Assembly (NCBI RefSeq): GCF_016892765.1 | Contig: NZ_JAFEMD010000024.1 | Span: 1-64,000, forward strand | Direction: 5' to 3' | DNA from: Microvirga arvi | Lineage (GTDB): Bacteria > Pseudomonadota > Alphaproteobacteria > Rhizobiales > Beijerinckiaceae | DNA length: 64,000 nucleotides | Shown here: positions 54,661-63,317 of the stretch, piece after piece | How the letters are laid out: each line of letters begins with the position of its first letter | Numbering within the stretch: position 1 is the stretch's first letter | Translations under genes and position numbers: made by a program | Notes under the pieces: model-generated | The model's database searches: none | The model's input: the letters and a program-made list of their open reading frames with translations, nothing else | Told to the model about the DNA's origin: nothing

Positions 54661-56517
54661 ATGTTCGATGCGATGTTTCTGGCGATCCTGGTCGGGGCCG
54701 GGCTGATCGTGATCTCGGCGATCACCAGTCTTGTCGCCTTCCGGATTGGCGCGCCCTTGCTCCTCGTCTTCCTTGTCATCGGCCTCCTAGCCGGCGAGGA
54801 CGGCCCGGGTGGTCTCCAGTTCAGTGACGCCTCTGCGGCATACTTCATCGGGAGCTTGGCGCTTGCGGTGATCCTGTTCGACAGCGGCTTCAACACACGA
54901 CTCAAGTCCCTGCGCAGCGCCGCGGCTCCCGCACTCCTGCTTGCGACGGTCGGCGTCGTCGCCACGGCCGCCCTGGTTGGCATTGCCGCCCACTTCCTGT
55001 TTGGTCTCTCATACCTTGAGGGTTTCCTGCTCGGCTCGATTATTGGCTCGACCGACGCTGCCGCGGTGTTCTTCCTTCTGCGTGTCGGCGGCGTCACCAT
55101 CCGGGACCGCGTCCGCTCGATCCTTGAGGTGGAATCGAGCTCGAACGATCCTATCGCCATCCTGCTCACGACGGCCCTGGTCGACCTGCTGGTGGCGAGC
55201 AAGGGCGCGGCGGGACTGTCATGGGGCTTTGCTTGGCAGGTGGGCGAGCAGATGGGCCTTGGATTAACACTTGGCGCCGGAGGCGGCGTCCTCATGGCTG
55301 CAGGGATCAATAGGCTCAACCTGGAGGCGGGCCTCTATGCAGTGGTCACCATTGGGGCTGCCCTTCTGACTTTCGCTGCCACCGGGCTGGTTGGCGGCAG
55401 CGGCTTTCTCGCCGTTTACGTCGCCGGTCTGATCGCCGGCAACGCGCCCGCACGGGGCATGGCCTCGCTGCGGCGATTCATGGACGGGCTCACCTGGCTC
55501 TGCCAGATCGTCATGTTCCTGCTGCTCGGCCTGTTTGCAACCCCGTCGCAGTTCCCGCAAGCCGTGGTGCCGGGGATCGGCATTGCCGTCGTCCTGATGT
55601 TCTTTGCCCGTCCGGTGGCGGTGTGGCTGTGCCTTCTGCCCTTCCGCCTCCGCCAGCAGGAGATCGCCTTTATAGGCTGGGTCGGCCTGCGCGGAGCGGT
55701 GTCGATCCTGCTGGCCCTTCTGCCGATCATCGGAGGGCTTCCGAACGGGCAGACCTTCTTCAACGTCACGTTTCTCGTAGTGCTGACGTCCCTGACCCTA
55801 CAGGGGTGGACCCTCAGGCCGGTTGCCCGGCGCCTTGGGGTCGTGGTCCCGCCCGCCCTCGGGCCATTGGAGAAGATCCAGTTGGAGCTGCCGGGCACGG
55901 CGCGGCACGAGTTGGCGATCTACCACATTGTTCCGGACAGCCCGGTCGCCCAGGGCCAGCGCTTACCCCGGTGGGCGCGCCCCTCCCTGATCATCAGGGA
56001 GGGGAACTCCATGCGCCTTCACGAGGCGGGGCGGATTCAGTCCGGCGATTACGTTTGCATCTTCGCGGCCCCACGCCTTATGCCGCTGCTCGACCGGCTG
56101 TTTGCGAGCCCGGCTCCCATCCCGGCCGAGGACCCGTTGTTCTTCGGGCAGTTCACACTCGATCTGCAGCAGCCCATCGGGCTTGTCGCGCGGAGCTACG
56201 ACATGCCGCCGCCGCGAGACCCGGATTTGCCTGTTGGCGAATTCATCCGGCGCAGACTGGCCGGCCATGTCGAGATCGGCGACAGGGTTGGCCTCGGCGG
56301 CATCGATCTGATCGTGCGTGAGATCGACGGATCAGGACTGCCGAGGGTGGTAGGTCTGCACCTCGGCAGCGACAACGAGCCCCGGCTGAACTGGCCGCTC
56401 TTTCTCAACTGGCATGATCTCAAGGCAGCCGCCCGTGCCTGGTGGCGAACGCAGCGTACCCGCGTAAAACCTATGGAGCCCGCGTCCCCGACATCCGAAG
56501 ACAGCCGCAGCGTTTGA
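54661..56517 (+). CDS. cation/proton antiporter (CPA1, CvrA/NhaP2-like) with TrkA-C-type domains
   Basis: The protein has 618 aa. About 12 membrane helices in the first 400 residues, starting FDAMFLAILVGAGLIVISAI, with the CPA motif ILFDSGFNTRLKSLRSAAAP, LGSIIGSTDAAAVFFLLRVG and EVESSSNDPIAILLTTALVD. Two soluble regions follow: residues about 410-490 (TrkA-C-like, YHIVPDSPVAQGQRLPRWAR) and 515-600 (FGQFTLDLQQPIGLVARSYD). It probably extrudes K+ or Na+ in exchange for protons and is regulated by nucleotides. GAGAGG lies near the start. It is the last gene of the cluster on this strand. Confidence 0.92.
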   Translation: MFDAMFLAILVGAGLIVISAITSLVAFRIGAPLLLVFLVIGLLAGEDGPGGLQFSDASAAYFIGSLALAVILFDSGFNTRLKSLRSAAAPALLLATVGVVATAALVGIAAHFLFGLSYLEGFLLGSIIGSTDAAAVFFLLRVGGVTIRDRVRSILEVESSSNDPIAILLTTALVDLLVASKGAAGLSWGFAWQVGEQMGLGLTLGAGGGVLMAAGINRLNLEAGLYAVVTIGAALLTFAATGLVGGSGFLAVYVAGLIAGNAPARGMASLRRFMDGLTWLCQIVMFLLLGLFATPSQFPQAVVPGIGIAVVLMFFARPVAVWLCLLPFRLRQQEIAFIGWVGLRGAVSILLALLPIIGGLPNGQTFFNVTFLVVLTSLTLQGWTLRPVARRLGVVVPPALGPLEKIQLELPGTARHELAIYHIVPDSPVAQGQRLPRWARPSLIIREGNSMRLHEAGRIQSGDYVCIFAAPRLMPLLDRLFASPAPIPAEDPLFFGQFTLDLQQPIGLVARSYDMPPPRDPDLPVGEFIRRRLAGHVEIGDRVGLGGIDLIVREIDGSGLPRVVGLHLGSDNEPRLNWPLFLNWHDLKAAARAWWRTQRTRVKPMEPASPTSEDSRSV

Positions 56518-56878
56518 TTCCGTGCATCAGGCTCTGCGTCCGCTCAGTGCGGCCAGTGTTCCCAAAGGCCCGCAGCTGTTCCGAGCAGCACGGGCCCCAG
56601 ACCACCGAGCGCATCAGCCGTTCCATCGCCAGCTCCGGGACACGAAGGCGGCGGGGCACTGGCTCCCGCTGGGCTCTGATCATGCTCCTGTTGGGCAGAC
56701 TGCCCGAACACGCTCTGTTCACCTCATCCTTCTGCCTCAGCGTGCGATGGTGCAAGCCGCGGTCACTCGTTCGTCGTGAACGTCAGTCATTGTTCCGAGA
56801 AGTGACGGCCGCAGATGACTTGGGCCTGCTTGCCGCCGATGATGATGGTGACGTGGTTCCGGGCCGACCGACGAACAT
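56518..56878. other. intergenic region between converging genes
   Basis: No supported gene or clear terminator. Confidence 0.45.
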
Positions 56879-56995
56879 TCACTTCCGAACATTGCGTTCC
56901 TCAGGAGGGTGTCGGATTCCTGAGTGAATGGCCACCCGGTAGACCAGGTAGCAGGCCAGGATGAGCACGATGGAAATAAGCTCCTGGTCCATCAT
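56879..56995 (-). CDS. tiny single-pass membrane protein, 38 aa
   Basis: Starts at 56995 with GGAGGG 7 nt upstream, overlapping the stop of the Rnk-like gene by 4 bp (ATGA). The peptide starts MMDQELISIVLILACYLVYR, one hydrophobic helix, and ends with a polar tail (VAIHSGIRHPPEERNVRK). It is translationally coupled to the last Rnk paralogue. No family is recognised. Confidence 0.6.
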   Translation of the reverse strand: MMDQELISIVLILACYLVYRVAIHSGIRHPPEERNVRK

Positions 56996-57429
56996 GACAG
57001 TTCCCTCCATGGCTCAACGAAGCGTCCATGCGGCTGGTAGAGGACGCGCAGGAGCGTCAGGCTGCGCCATCCCTTCGGCGTCCGCCACGTGATGGATTGC
57101 CCCTCACCGAGGCCGATCAGCGCCGCACCTTCCGGCGACAGCACGGAGACCCGATCCGCCCCACTGTTGTCCTCATCGGGGTACACAAGTGTGGCGCACC
57201 GAATTTCCCAGGTGACATCATCGCGGAACTCCAACCGCGAGTGCATCGTGGCCACCGACGCCGGAACGGCTCGGGCCGACAGGACCGTGGCTCGGAGCAA
57301 CTCGTTGGCGAGCATCGCCGCTGCGGGGCGGTCCTGCTGGAAGTTCAAGCCGAACGATGCGAGAAAAGCGAGGCGGTCGTAATCGCCCGCCGAAATCGTT
57401 AGAGGCGGAAGAATTTCTTGCTTGATCAT
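56992..57429 (-). CDS. Rnk/GreA-GreB C-terminal domain protein (paralogue 4)
   Basis: AGAGGA lies 4 nt before the ATG. The protein is 145 aa. N-terminal part (ISAGDYDRLAFLASFGLNFQ) and FKBP-like domain (RLEFRDDVTWEIRCATLVYP, DEDNSGADRVSVLSPEGAAL, IGLGEGQSITW). It follows paralogue 5 by 17 bp and overlaps the tiny membrane protein, forming a three-gene operon. Confidence 0.88.
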   Translation of the reverse strand: MIKQEILPPLTISAGDYDRLAFLASFGLNFQQDRPAAAMLANELLRATVLSARAVPASVATMHSRLEFRDDVTWEIRCATLVYPDEDNSGADRVSVLSPEGAALIGLGEGQSITWRTPKGWRSLTLLRVLYQPHGRFVEPWRELS

Positions 57430-57446
57430 GATGTCCTCTGCTTGCC

Positions 57447-57896
57447 TCAGGCCCAGGTGATGCTGCCAGGGGTGCGGGTTACCATCGGCCCGTCGTCGAG
57501 AAACCTGAGGCCGATGCCCTCCACGAACACCTCATGGATCTGTCCATCTACCTCCACGAATGACATGCGATCGCCGACCCGCAGGCCGAGGAGCGCCGTC
57601 CCAAGCGGAGTGGTTGCCGAGATCTCGGCGCCGGGCCAGATCAGCTCGTCGGGATGAACAAGCAGATGCGCACGCGATTTCGGCTCGTCGTCGATGCGAT
57701 AGATCACGCGGCAGTTCGTGGAGACGACATCGTCCGGCAGCTCCGCCGGGTGACAAACCTCTGCGCGGCGTAGTTCGGCGAGCAGGAAGTCAGGTGTGCG
57801 GCGGCTGTGCTTTTGTCGGATCATCGCGGTAAACATCAGGCGGTTGTAGTCGTTGGCCGCGAGAGTGATCGGAGGAAGATCGTGCTTCACGTTCAT
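57447..57896 (-). CDS. Rnk/GreA-GreB C-terminal domain protein (paralogue 5)
   Basis: The start MNVKHDLPPITLAANDYNRL at 57896 is chosen for GAGGAG 7 nt upstream. The protein is 149 aa. The FKBP-like domain reads CRVIYRIDDEPKSRAHLLVH, PDELIWPGAEISATTPLGTA, LLGLRVGDRMSFVEVDG. It is the first gene of the operon with paralogue 4 and the 38-aa membrane peptide. Confidence 0.85.
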   Translation of the reverse strand: MNVKHDLPPITLAANDYNRLMFTAMIRQKHSRRTPDFLLAELRRAEVCHPAELPDDVVSTNCRVIYRIDDEPKSRAHLLVHPDELIWPGAEISATTPLGTALLGLRVGDRMSFVEVDGQIHEVFVEGIGLRFLDDGPMVTRTPGSITWA

Positions 57897-58362
57897 GGAA
57901 AATCTCCTCAAAGCAGTTGTGCTGCCGAAGGCGCTGAGCGCCTTCCCGGAAGGTGAGCAGCCAAAAGGGACCGACAGGTGCCTGGTGGCACATGCAATGG
58001 CTCAATGATTGCGTGAGAGAGGTTTGAAGCCCCGGAGCGTCGGCGACCACAGTGGGTTAAGCCGGCTCCTGGGGCTTACCTGCCTGCTTTGAGGCGCCCC
58101 GCGTGCGCCAGAAAGCGGAGATTTTTCACGAGCTTAATCATGACACCTACAAGATAGCCCCATTGCCTGCGAATGCAAGCTTGTGGGCGATGCACGCGCT
58201 CACCCGAAGGGAGGAGGGGCCCGGCGAGGACAGCGGCCGGACGCCGCCTGTTCCGGATCGACGCAGCCTGCTCCGGGATGTTGCGCTTCGGAGCGGAAGA
58301 CGCCATTAAGGCGCCACGCAGCAACCCGCGCGTAGCGCACCAAAACACAGGAGTGAGATCAA
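57897..58362. other. divergent control region
   Basis: Between the divergent Rnk operon and the glutamate dehydrogenase gene. No gene or clear promoter motif recognised. Confidence 0.45.
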
Positions 58363-59625
58363 TTGCATGCAGTCTCCATGCTGGACCAGGCCCTGACACG
58401 CCTCGACGAAGCAGCCCGGCACCTCGCCCTCGACGCGGACGTTCTCGAAAAGCTGAAGTACCCGCGAGAGACCACGAAGGTCCGTCTGATGATCCGCATG
58501 GACGACGGCTCGCGCAAATCCTTCATGGCTTGGCGCTGCCGCTATGATGACACCCGCGGGCCCACCAAGGGCGGCATCCGCTTCCACCCCGCTTCGACCA
58601 TGGAGGAGGTGGAGACGCTCGCTTTCTGGATGACCTTCAAATGTGCCGTGATGAACCTGCCGTATGGCGGCGGCAAGGGCGCCGTGCAGGTCGATCCCCA
58701 TACTCTCTCGAAAGCCGAACTGGAGCGCCTCTCGCGCGCCTAGGTTCAGGCCTTCGCCAAGATCATCGGGCCCGACCGGGACATCCCGGCGCCCGACGTG
58801 TACACCAACTCGATGATCATGGGCTGGATGGCCGACGAGTACGCCTCCATCGTCGGCGAGGCGACGCCAGCGGTGATCACGGGCAAGCCCATCGCGCTCG
58901 GTGGCTCGCTCGGCCGTGACGACGCGACCGCCCGCGGCGGCTACTATCTCGTCCAGCGCCTCGCCCGGCAACTCGCATTGGAGCCGGGGTCGCGGGTTGC
59001 GATCCAGGGCTTCGGCAATGCCGGACAGCACATCGCGCGGCTTCTCGGGGCCGACGGATACAGGATCGTGGCGGTCTCGGACTCGAAGGGGGCGGTCCAT
59101 TGCCCGTCGGGTCTCGACATCGGCAAGCTGCTCGCGGCCAAACGGCAGGGATCCGTCACAGATCTCGCCGGGACCGACGGGGTCTCCGCTCTTCCCGCCG
59201 ACGATCTCGTTTCGGTCGATTGCGAGCTGCTCGTTCCGGCCGCCTTGGAGGACATGATCCACGAGGGCAATGCCTCCCGCGTAAAGGCCCGGGTCGTTCT
59301 CGAACTCGCCAATGGCCCGGTCACGCCCGAGGCCGACGAGATCCTGGCCAGCAAGAACGTTGTCGTTCTCCCGGATATTCTGGCGAACGCGGGCGGTGTC
59401 ACGGTCTCGTACTTCGAATGGGTGCAGAACCGGCAGGGTTTCTACTGGCCGGTCGAGGACGTGCATGCGCGGCTGAAGACGATGATGGAGCGGGAAGGGG
59501 ACGCCATCTGGGCGCTCGCCCGGGACAAGGGCATCACCTTGCGCAGCGCCGCCTACGTGCATGCGCTCTCGCGGCTTGCGGGCGCCATCGAGGCGCACGG
59601 CACACAGCAGTTCTTCACGAGCTGA
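58363..59625 (+). pseudogene. Glu/Leu/Phe/Val dehydrogenase interrupted by one amber codon
   Basis: Joined, the frame encodes about 420 aa of an intact glutamate dehydrogenase, including KYPRETTKVRLMIRMDDG, the catalytic region GPTKGGIRFHP, MTFKCAVMNLPYGGGKGAVQ, DIPAPDVYTN, and the NAD fold VAIQGFGNAGQHIARLLGAD. A single in-frame TAG at 58741-58743 splits it (LSRA, stop, VQAFAKIIGPDRDIPAP). Homologues have Tyr there, so one base change from TAC or TAT explains it. A TTG at 58363 after AGGAG is the likely start. The rest is well preserved, implying recent loss, read-through, or a sequencing error. Confidence 0.85.
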
Positions 59626-59643
59626 GGCCGGAGCGACTCCATC

Positions 59644-60453
59644 ATGAAACCACCGCCCCAATTACGGGGCGCGGGTGGGCTGCGGCGTCAAAACGGCGCT
59701 GTGGTCAGCCTTCCGCGCGCCCTGTCGAAGCTCGGGTTCTGCTCCCGCACGCAAGCCGAGGTCCTGATCATGGAGGGACGCGTGTGCGTCGACGGCCGGG
59801 TTGTCCGCACCGCGACGGCCCGTGTCGATCCCGGGCGCGCCCACATCACCGTCGACAGCGAGCCGGTCGTGGCCGAGCGCAAGGTGTACCTGATGCTCAA
59901 CAAGCCGCGCGGACTCGTCACAACCCGCGACGACCCGCACGAGCGGGCGACAGTCTACGACTGCCTGGAGGGGCTTGATCTTCCGTTCCTTGCGCCCGTG
60001 GGCCGCCTCGACAAGGCGAGCGAGGGCCTGCTGCTCCTGACCAACGACACGCGCTGGGCGCAGCGCGTGCTGGATCCCGCGTCGAACGTTGAGAAGGTCT
60101 ACCACGTCCAGATCGACAAAGTGCCGGACGAGGGCATGCTGGAGCGGCTTCAGGCGGGCATGGCGCTCGACGGCGAGCGCCTCGTGGCAAAGTCGGCAAG
60201 CCTGCTCCGTGCCGGCACGCGCAACGCATGGCTTGAAGTGGCTTTGAACGAGGGCAAAAACCGGCAGATCCGCCGCCTGCTCGGCGCCGTCGGCGCGGAC
60301 GTGCTCCGCCTCGTGCGCATCGATGTGGGCGGAGTGCGGTTGGGGGATCTGCCGAGGGGCGCCGTCCGGCATCTCACACCCGCCGAGAAGGCTATGCTGG
60401 ACGTTCCGGTCCGCGCCTCTCCGGGCCTGCTCAGGTCTCCGCGGAAGGGGTAA
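59644..60453 (+). CDS. RsuA/RluB-family pseudouridine synthase
   Basis: The protein has 269 aa. An S4-like N-terminal domain ([32 protein letters not shown]) precedes the catalytic domain with the active Asp in [17 protein letters not shown]. The downstream motifs ([55 protein letters not shown]) are those of RsuA/RluB/E/F. It pseudouridylates rRNA; the exact site is not readable. It starts 18 bp after the glutamate dehydrogenase. A small antisense gene overlaps its 3' end. Confidence 0.92.
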   Translation: MKPPPQLRGAGGLRRQNGAVVSLPRALSKLGFCSRTQAEVLIMEGRVCVDGRVVRTATARVDPGRAHITVDSEPVVAERKVYLMLNKPRGLVTTRDDPHERATVYDCLEGLDLPFLAPVGRLDKASEGLLLLTNDTRWAQRVLDPASNVEKVYHVQIDKVPDEGMLERLQAGMALDGERLVAKSASLLRAGTRNAWLEVALNEGKNRQIRRLLGAVGADVLRLVRIDVGGVRLGDLPRGAVRHLTPAEKAMLDVPVRASPGLLRSPRKG

Positions 60454-60598
60454 GCCCTAGATCACCGATCTTGGCCCGGACCTCGGTGATCGGGCGCTTC
60501 AGCTTGAGGCTGATCACCGAGGCGGGCGCACCCTCCCTGACGAGGGAAATCAGCGTTTGGACAGCTTCATAGGTCCAGTGAAATTCAGTCGTGTTCAT
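60431..60598 (-). CDS. small HTH-like protein, 55 aa, antisense-overlapping
   Basis: GGAGG lies 5 nt before the ATG at 60598. The peptide [20 protein letters not shown], then [20 protein letters not shown] and RAKIGDLGL, has the shape of a homeodomain-like helix-turn-helix. Its last 23 bp overlap the end of the pseudouridine synthase on the other strand. Similar small proteins are common in Rhizobiales. Likely real. Confidence 0.65.
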   Translation of the reverse strand: MNTTEFHWTYEAVQTLISLVREGAPASVISLKLKRPITEVRAKIGDLGLTPSAET

Positions 60599-60669
60599 GA
60601 ACGCCTCCAGCTATGTGACAAGTTCCCCAAAGAGGTCGGATAGGGCATGGGAACTCCTTTGCCTCGAGC

Positions 60670-61209
60670 TCACTCGGTTGCGGCAGCCGGATAGCGGATC
60701 CCGTCGCTGGACGGGTGGGCTCCCGGCGTGAGTGACGCCGGCACGATCTTGCTGGGTCCGAGGATGTGGAACACGGGATGGCCGGAAGCAAGCAGATAGT
60801 CGGCGATGATCCGGCGGTGACAGCGCCACCACACCGCCTCGGCACACATGATCGTCGTGACGCTCTCGCTGCCGAGTTCACACAGCCTCGCGAAGCCGGC
60901 ACCGAACTTGTCGCTCAATGCGTAATCGGCATAGTTCCGGAAGCTCCCGTTCTCCCAGTACGCGTTGGGCGAGGGTGCGACCTGACGCTGCTTGCCGCGG
61001 AGCCCACCGAGTTCAGCGATGTGCTCGTATCCGATCTGATAGGCTGCGAGGCTCTCGGGCAGGGCCTCGAGGTTGAACTGCGGGTTCGTCCTGGAGCGCG
61101 GGACCGTTCGGACGTCCACCACAAGACGGACGTGCGCCTCGCGCAGGAGGTCGACGAACTCTGGGATGCTGCGCGTCGAGTGCCCAATGGTGTAGAACGC
61201 ATTTGCCAT
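60670..61209 (-). CDS. DUF488 family protein
   Basis: The protein has 179 aa. The family head is clear: FYTIGHSTRSIPEFVDLLRE, VRLVVDVRTVPRSRTNPQFN, IAELGGLRGKQRQVAPSPNA, and MCAEAVWWRCHRRIIADYLL with the conserved Cys-Ala-Glu and Cys-His. The CAE..CHR arrangement recalls a nucleotide or metal site. The function is unknown. Confidence 0.9.
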   Translation of the reverse strand: MANAFYTIGHSTRSIPEFVDLLREAHVRLVVDVRTVPRSRTNPQFNLEALPESLAAYQIGYEHIAELGGLRGKQRQVAPSPNAYWENGSFRNYADYALSDKFGAGFARLCELGSESVTTIMCAEAVWWRCHRRIIADYLLASGHPVFHILGPSKIVPASLTPGAHPSSDGIRYPAAATE

Positions 61210-61215
61210 GTCTCA

Positions 61216-61653
61216 TCAATGCCCGCTCAGTGACGCGGTTGCGTCCGCCAGCTTCTGCTTCAGGCCTCTGATCTCCTCAAAACGGCTTGTCACGTCGCGC
61301 ATGACGGCGGCGATGCCCTGCATCTGACCGTGCTCGTCCTTGAGTGGCACGATGGTGAACTCCAGCGAGATACGCCGTCCATCCTTGTGAACTCCCGGCA
61401 CTGACAGGAGATCGCCTTCATCATAATGGCGCCTTCCGGTAGCCATGACTTGGTGGATCCCCCAGTGGCATGCGCGGAGGCGCTCCGGGATGATGAGATC
61501 GAGCCACCTCCCCAGCGCCTCATCGGCACGCTGGCCGAAGATCCGCTCAGCGCCTGGATTCCACACGCGAATGATCCCTTCACGGTCCGTCCCCACCACG
61601 GCGTCGGCGGCAGCGGAGAGAATCGCGTTGGCTGTAAGCCAGGTCAGGTTCAT
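61216..61653 (-). CDS. single PAS-domain protein, 145 aa
   Basis: The start MNLTWLTANAILSAAADAVV at 61653 has GGAG 5 nt upstream; the longer frame to 61809 lacks one. One PAS domain: GTDREGIIRVWNPGAERIFG, HKDGRRISLEFTIVPLKDEH, AAVMRDVTSRFEEI, with a short C-terminal coiled coil (LKQKLADATASLS). It has no output domain and probably acts as a stand-alone sensor. It ends 6 bp before the DUF488 gene. Confidence 0.85.
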   Translation of the reverse strand: MNLTWLTANAILSAAADAVVGTDREGIIRVWNPGAERIFGQRADEALGRWLDLIIPERLRACHWGIHQVMATGRRHYDEGDLLSVPGVHKDGRRISLEFTIVPLKDEHGQMQGIAAVMRDVTSRFEEIRGLKQKLADATASLSGH

Positions 61654-61805
61654 TCTCACTCCACGATTGTCCAAACACACTTGAGGGAGAGTGCCCAAGG
61701 CGGCACCACACATAACCTGATCAGGCAGGGCTGTTATTGACGTTCGGGGCCATGATAAATCGCCATCAACGGTGGATCCTCCCATCGCCAGATCAACGTT
61801 TTCTG

Positions 61806-62201
61806 TCAAAGCAATGAGTTCAGCGGCGAGGGGTTGTCCAACCTATAGTGAATTGACTGAAACCGGATCTTTCCATCCCGGATCACAAAGCTGTCCGCTC
61901 CTTCCATTGCGTTGAAGCGCGATGACTGTCCTTCCCAGATAAGCAGCGCGTACGGGCCGTTCACCTGTTTCGACAGGAACTCAAAGCGGCCGTCAGGGAG
62001 CTGATCGTGGAGCCGCCGCGCGGATATTCGGATTGCGTCGTGTCCACGAGCATTCGAGTTGACGGTAAGCAGAACAACGTCCTCCGCGTAGTTGCGGCGC
62101 AGATCCTCCTCGACCTTGCCGGCAACTCTCAATCTCAGGTGGTCCTCGAAGACTTCTTGCGCCGAACGCGTGATGCTCACGCTGTCAGTGTAAGACGACA
62201 T
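61806..62201 (-). CDS. nuclear transport factor 2-like (SnoaL) protein
   Basis: The protein has 131 aa. Family pattern: VFEDHLRLRVAGKVEEDLRR, NYAEDVVLLTVNSNARGHDA, EFLSKQVNGPYALLIWEGQS, and DSFVIRDGKIRFQSIHYRLD. It binds a small ligand; unknown function. Its start overlaps the end of the upstream hypothetical gene by 17 bp. Confidence 0.85.
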   Translation of the reverse strand: MSSYTDSVSITRSAQEVFEDHLRLRVAGKVEEDLRRNYAEDVVLLTVNSNARGHDAIRISARRLHDQLPDGRFEFLSKQVNGPYALLIWEGQSSRFNAMEGADSFVIRDGKIRFQSIHYRLDNPSPLNSLL

Positions 62202-62577
62202 CGTCAGCCCTCATATGTTCCGAGTAATTCCCCATCTCCCGATTTCTGCTGGATATTCTTCGCCTGATCTCCCCAACTGTCTGCATAGCGATGTACAGGT
62301 TGCGCCGGGCGGCCATGAGCTCGCTACTCTCCGTCATCATACGGGGATCGTCGGAGGGCGAAAGCCTTCGGTATTCAGACCAGGCGGAATGAAGCGTGAT
62401 GAGCGCCCAATGGAGAGCCTCATTCAGTAGGTGAAGTTGCTCGTCGTCCACGGCCTTGCTCTCCCATCCTGCTGATCCTTGGTTGCAACGGCGTGCACCT
62501 TTCCTACCATCCGTCTGCGGCCTTCCAATCACTCGGGTTGCAGTATCCCTTTCGAAACCTTTGACCGGTGTGATCAT
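62185..62577 (-). CDS. helical hypothetical protein, 130 aa
   Basis: The start MITPVKGFERDTATRVIGRP at 62577 is preferred because AAGGCGAG lies 7 nt upstream; a longer frame reaches 62622. The C-terminal half is a strong helical bundle (AVDDEQLHLLNEALHWALIT, LHSAWSEYRRLSP, MAARRNLYIAMQTVGEIRRR). The family is not recognised. Site 7 of the AATT palindromes lies 110 bp upstream. Confidence 0.6.
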   Translation of the reverse strand: MITPVKGFERDTATRVIGRPQTDGRKGARRCNQGSAGWESKAVDDEQLHLLNEALHWALITLHSAWSEYRRLSPSDDPRMMTESSELMAARRNLYIAMQTVGEIRRRISSRNREMGNYSEHMRADDVVLH

Positions 62578-62679
62578 GAGCAGACTCGCCTTGTCGCATG
62601 CTGGTCCTTTGAAGCAGTCCAATGGATGCGCCGCACGCTAACGTCATGGGTCGATGTTGGTAGACGTAGGCATTCTTAT

Positions 62680-62695
62680 CAAACGAATTGTTTTG
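62680..62695. promoter_or_regulatory. AATT-centred palindrome, site 7
   Basis: CAAACGAATTGTTTTG (minus strand CAAAACAATTCGTTTG). The centre is 110.5 bp upstream of the helical hypothetical gene at 62577. The second box is not recognisable here. Confidence 0.45.
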
Positions 62696-62825
62696 CTCTC
62701 TGAGATCGCTTTCGTTGCTTGACGTCGCGCAACAACAGCAGACTACGGCTCCCTCAGGGTAGGCCACATGGCCGGTGACGTCGTGCGGCCATCGGTTGGC
62801 AGCACGGTGACGTAGAGCATCCGGA

Positions 62826-63302
62826 TCAAGATCCGTGGTCCGAGACAGCGACCCGGTGGCGGTAGACCATCTCCCACCCGCGCCAGCCGGTATAGAGCAG
62901 GAGGAGAACCACAACGAGCGAGATGAGGAGCCCTGTCGGCAGAACGGCCGCGTCCCCGGCCTCGTAGCGGCGGTACCAGTTCCACAAGGAGAGGAGGACC
63001 ACGACCACGTTGCCGAGCATGTGATGCCACGCCGCCGAGAGGGTGCGGATCCGCCGGTCACCCATGAAGTCGGTCAGGCCGGCAAGGGCCGCAAGGGCCG
63101 CCATGACGAGCGCGGCGCCCAGGAGATAGAGCGAGGCCGTGCTCCAGGCCGTGTTGCCCGTGTTCCAGAAGAGCAAATCACACACGAGGGTGGCTACGAG
63201 AAAGGCGACCGGGAAGGGGATCAGCATCGGATGCAGCGGGTGTCCGGCGATCTTAGCAGTGCTTTGGGGATTTCCGGTTCGTACGGGGCTTTCGGCTCGC
63301 AT
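62826..63302 (-). CDS. DUF2231 membrane protein
   Basis: The protein has 158 aa. DUF2231 pattern: IAGHPLHPMLIPFPVAFLVA at residues 18-37, four membrane helices, LAGLTDFMGDRRI and WHHMLGNVVVVLLSLWNWYR, GWRGWEMVYRHRV. The HPLHP motif is typical. The function is unknown, though some members are near heme or cytochrome genes. It is followed on the minus strand by a 250-bp gap. Confidence 0.9.
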   Translation of the reverse strand: MRAESPVRTGNPQSTAKIAGHPLHPMLIPFPVAFLVATLVCDLLFWNTGNTAWSTASLYLLGAALVMAALAALAGLTDFMGDRRIRTLSAAWHHMLGNVVVVLLSLWNWYRRYEAGDAAVLPTGLLISLVVVLLLLYTGWRGWEMVYRHRVAVSDHGS

Positions 63303-63317
63303 GGCGTTCTCCGTTCC

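Noticed and set aside
58306..59661. 451-codon minus-strand frame opposite the interrupted glutamate dehydrogenase
   Set aside because: The plus strand encodes a clear dehydrogenase apart from one TAG; the opposite frame has no domain.
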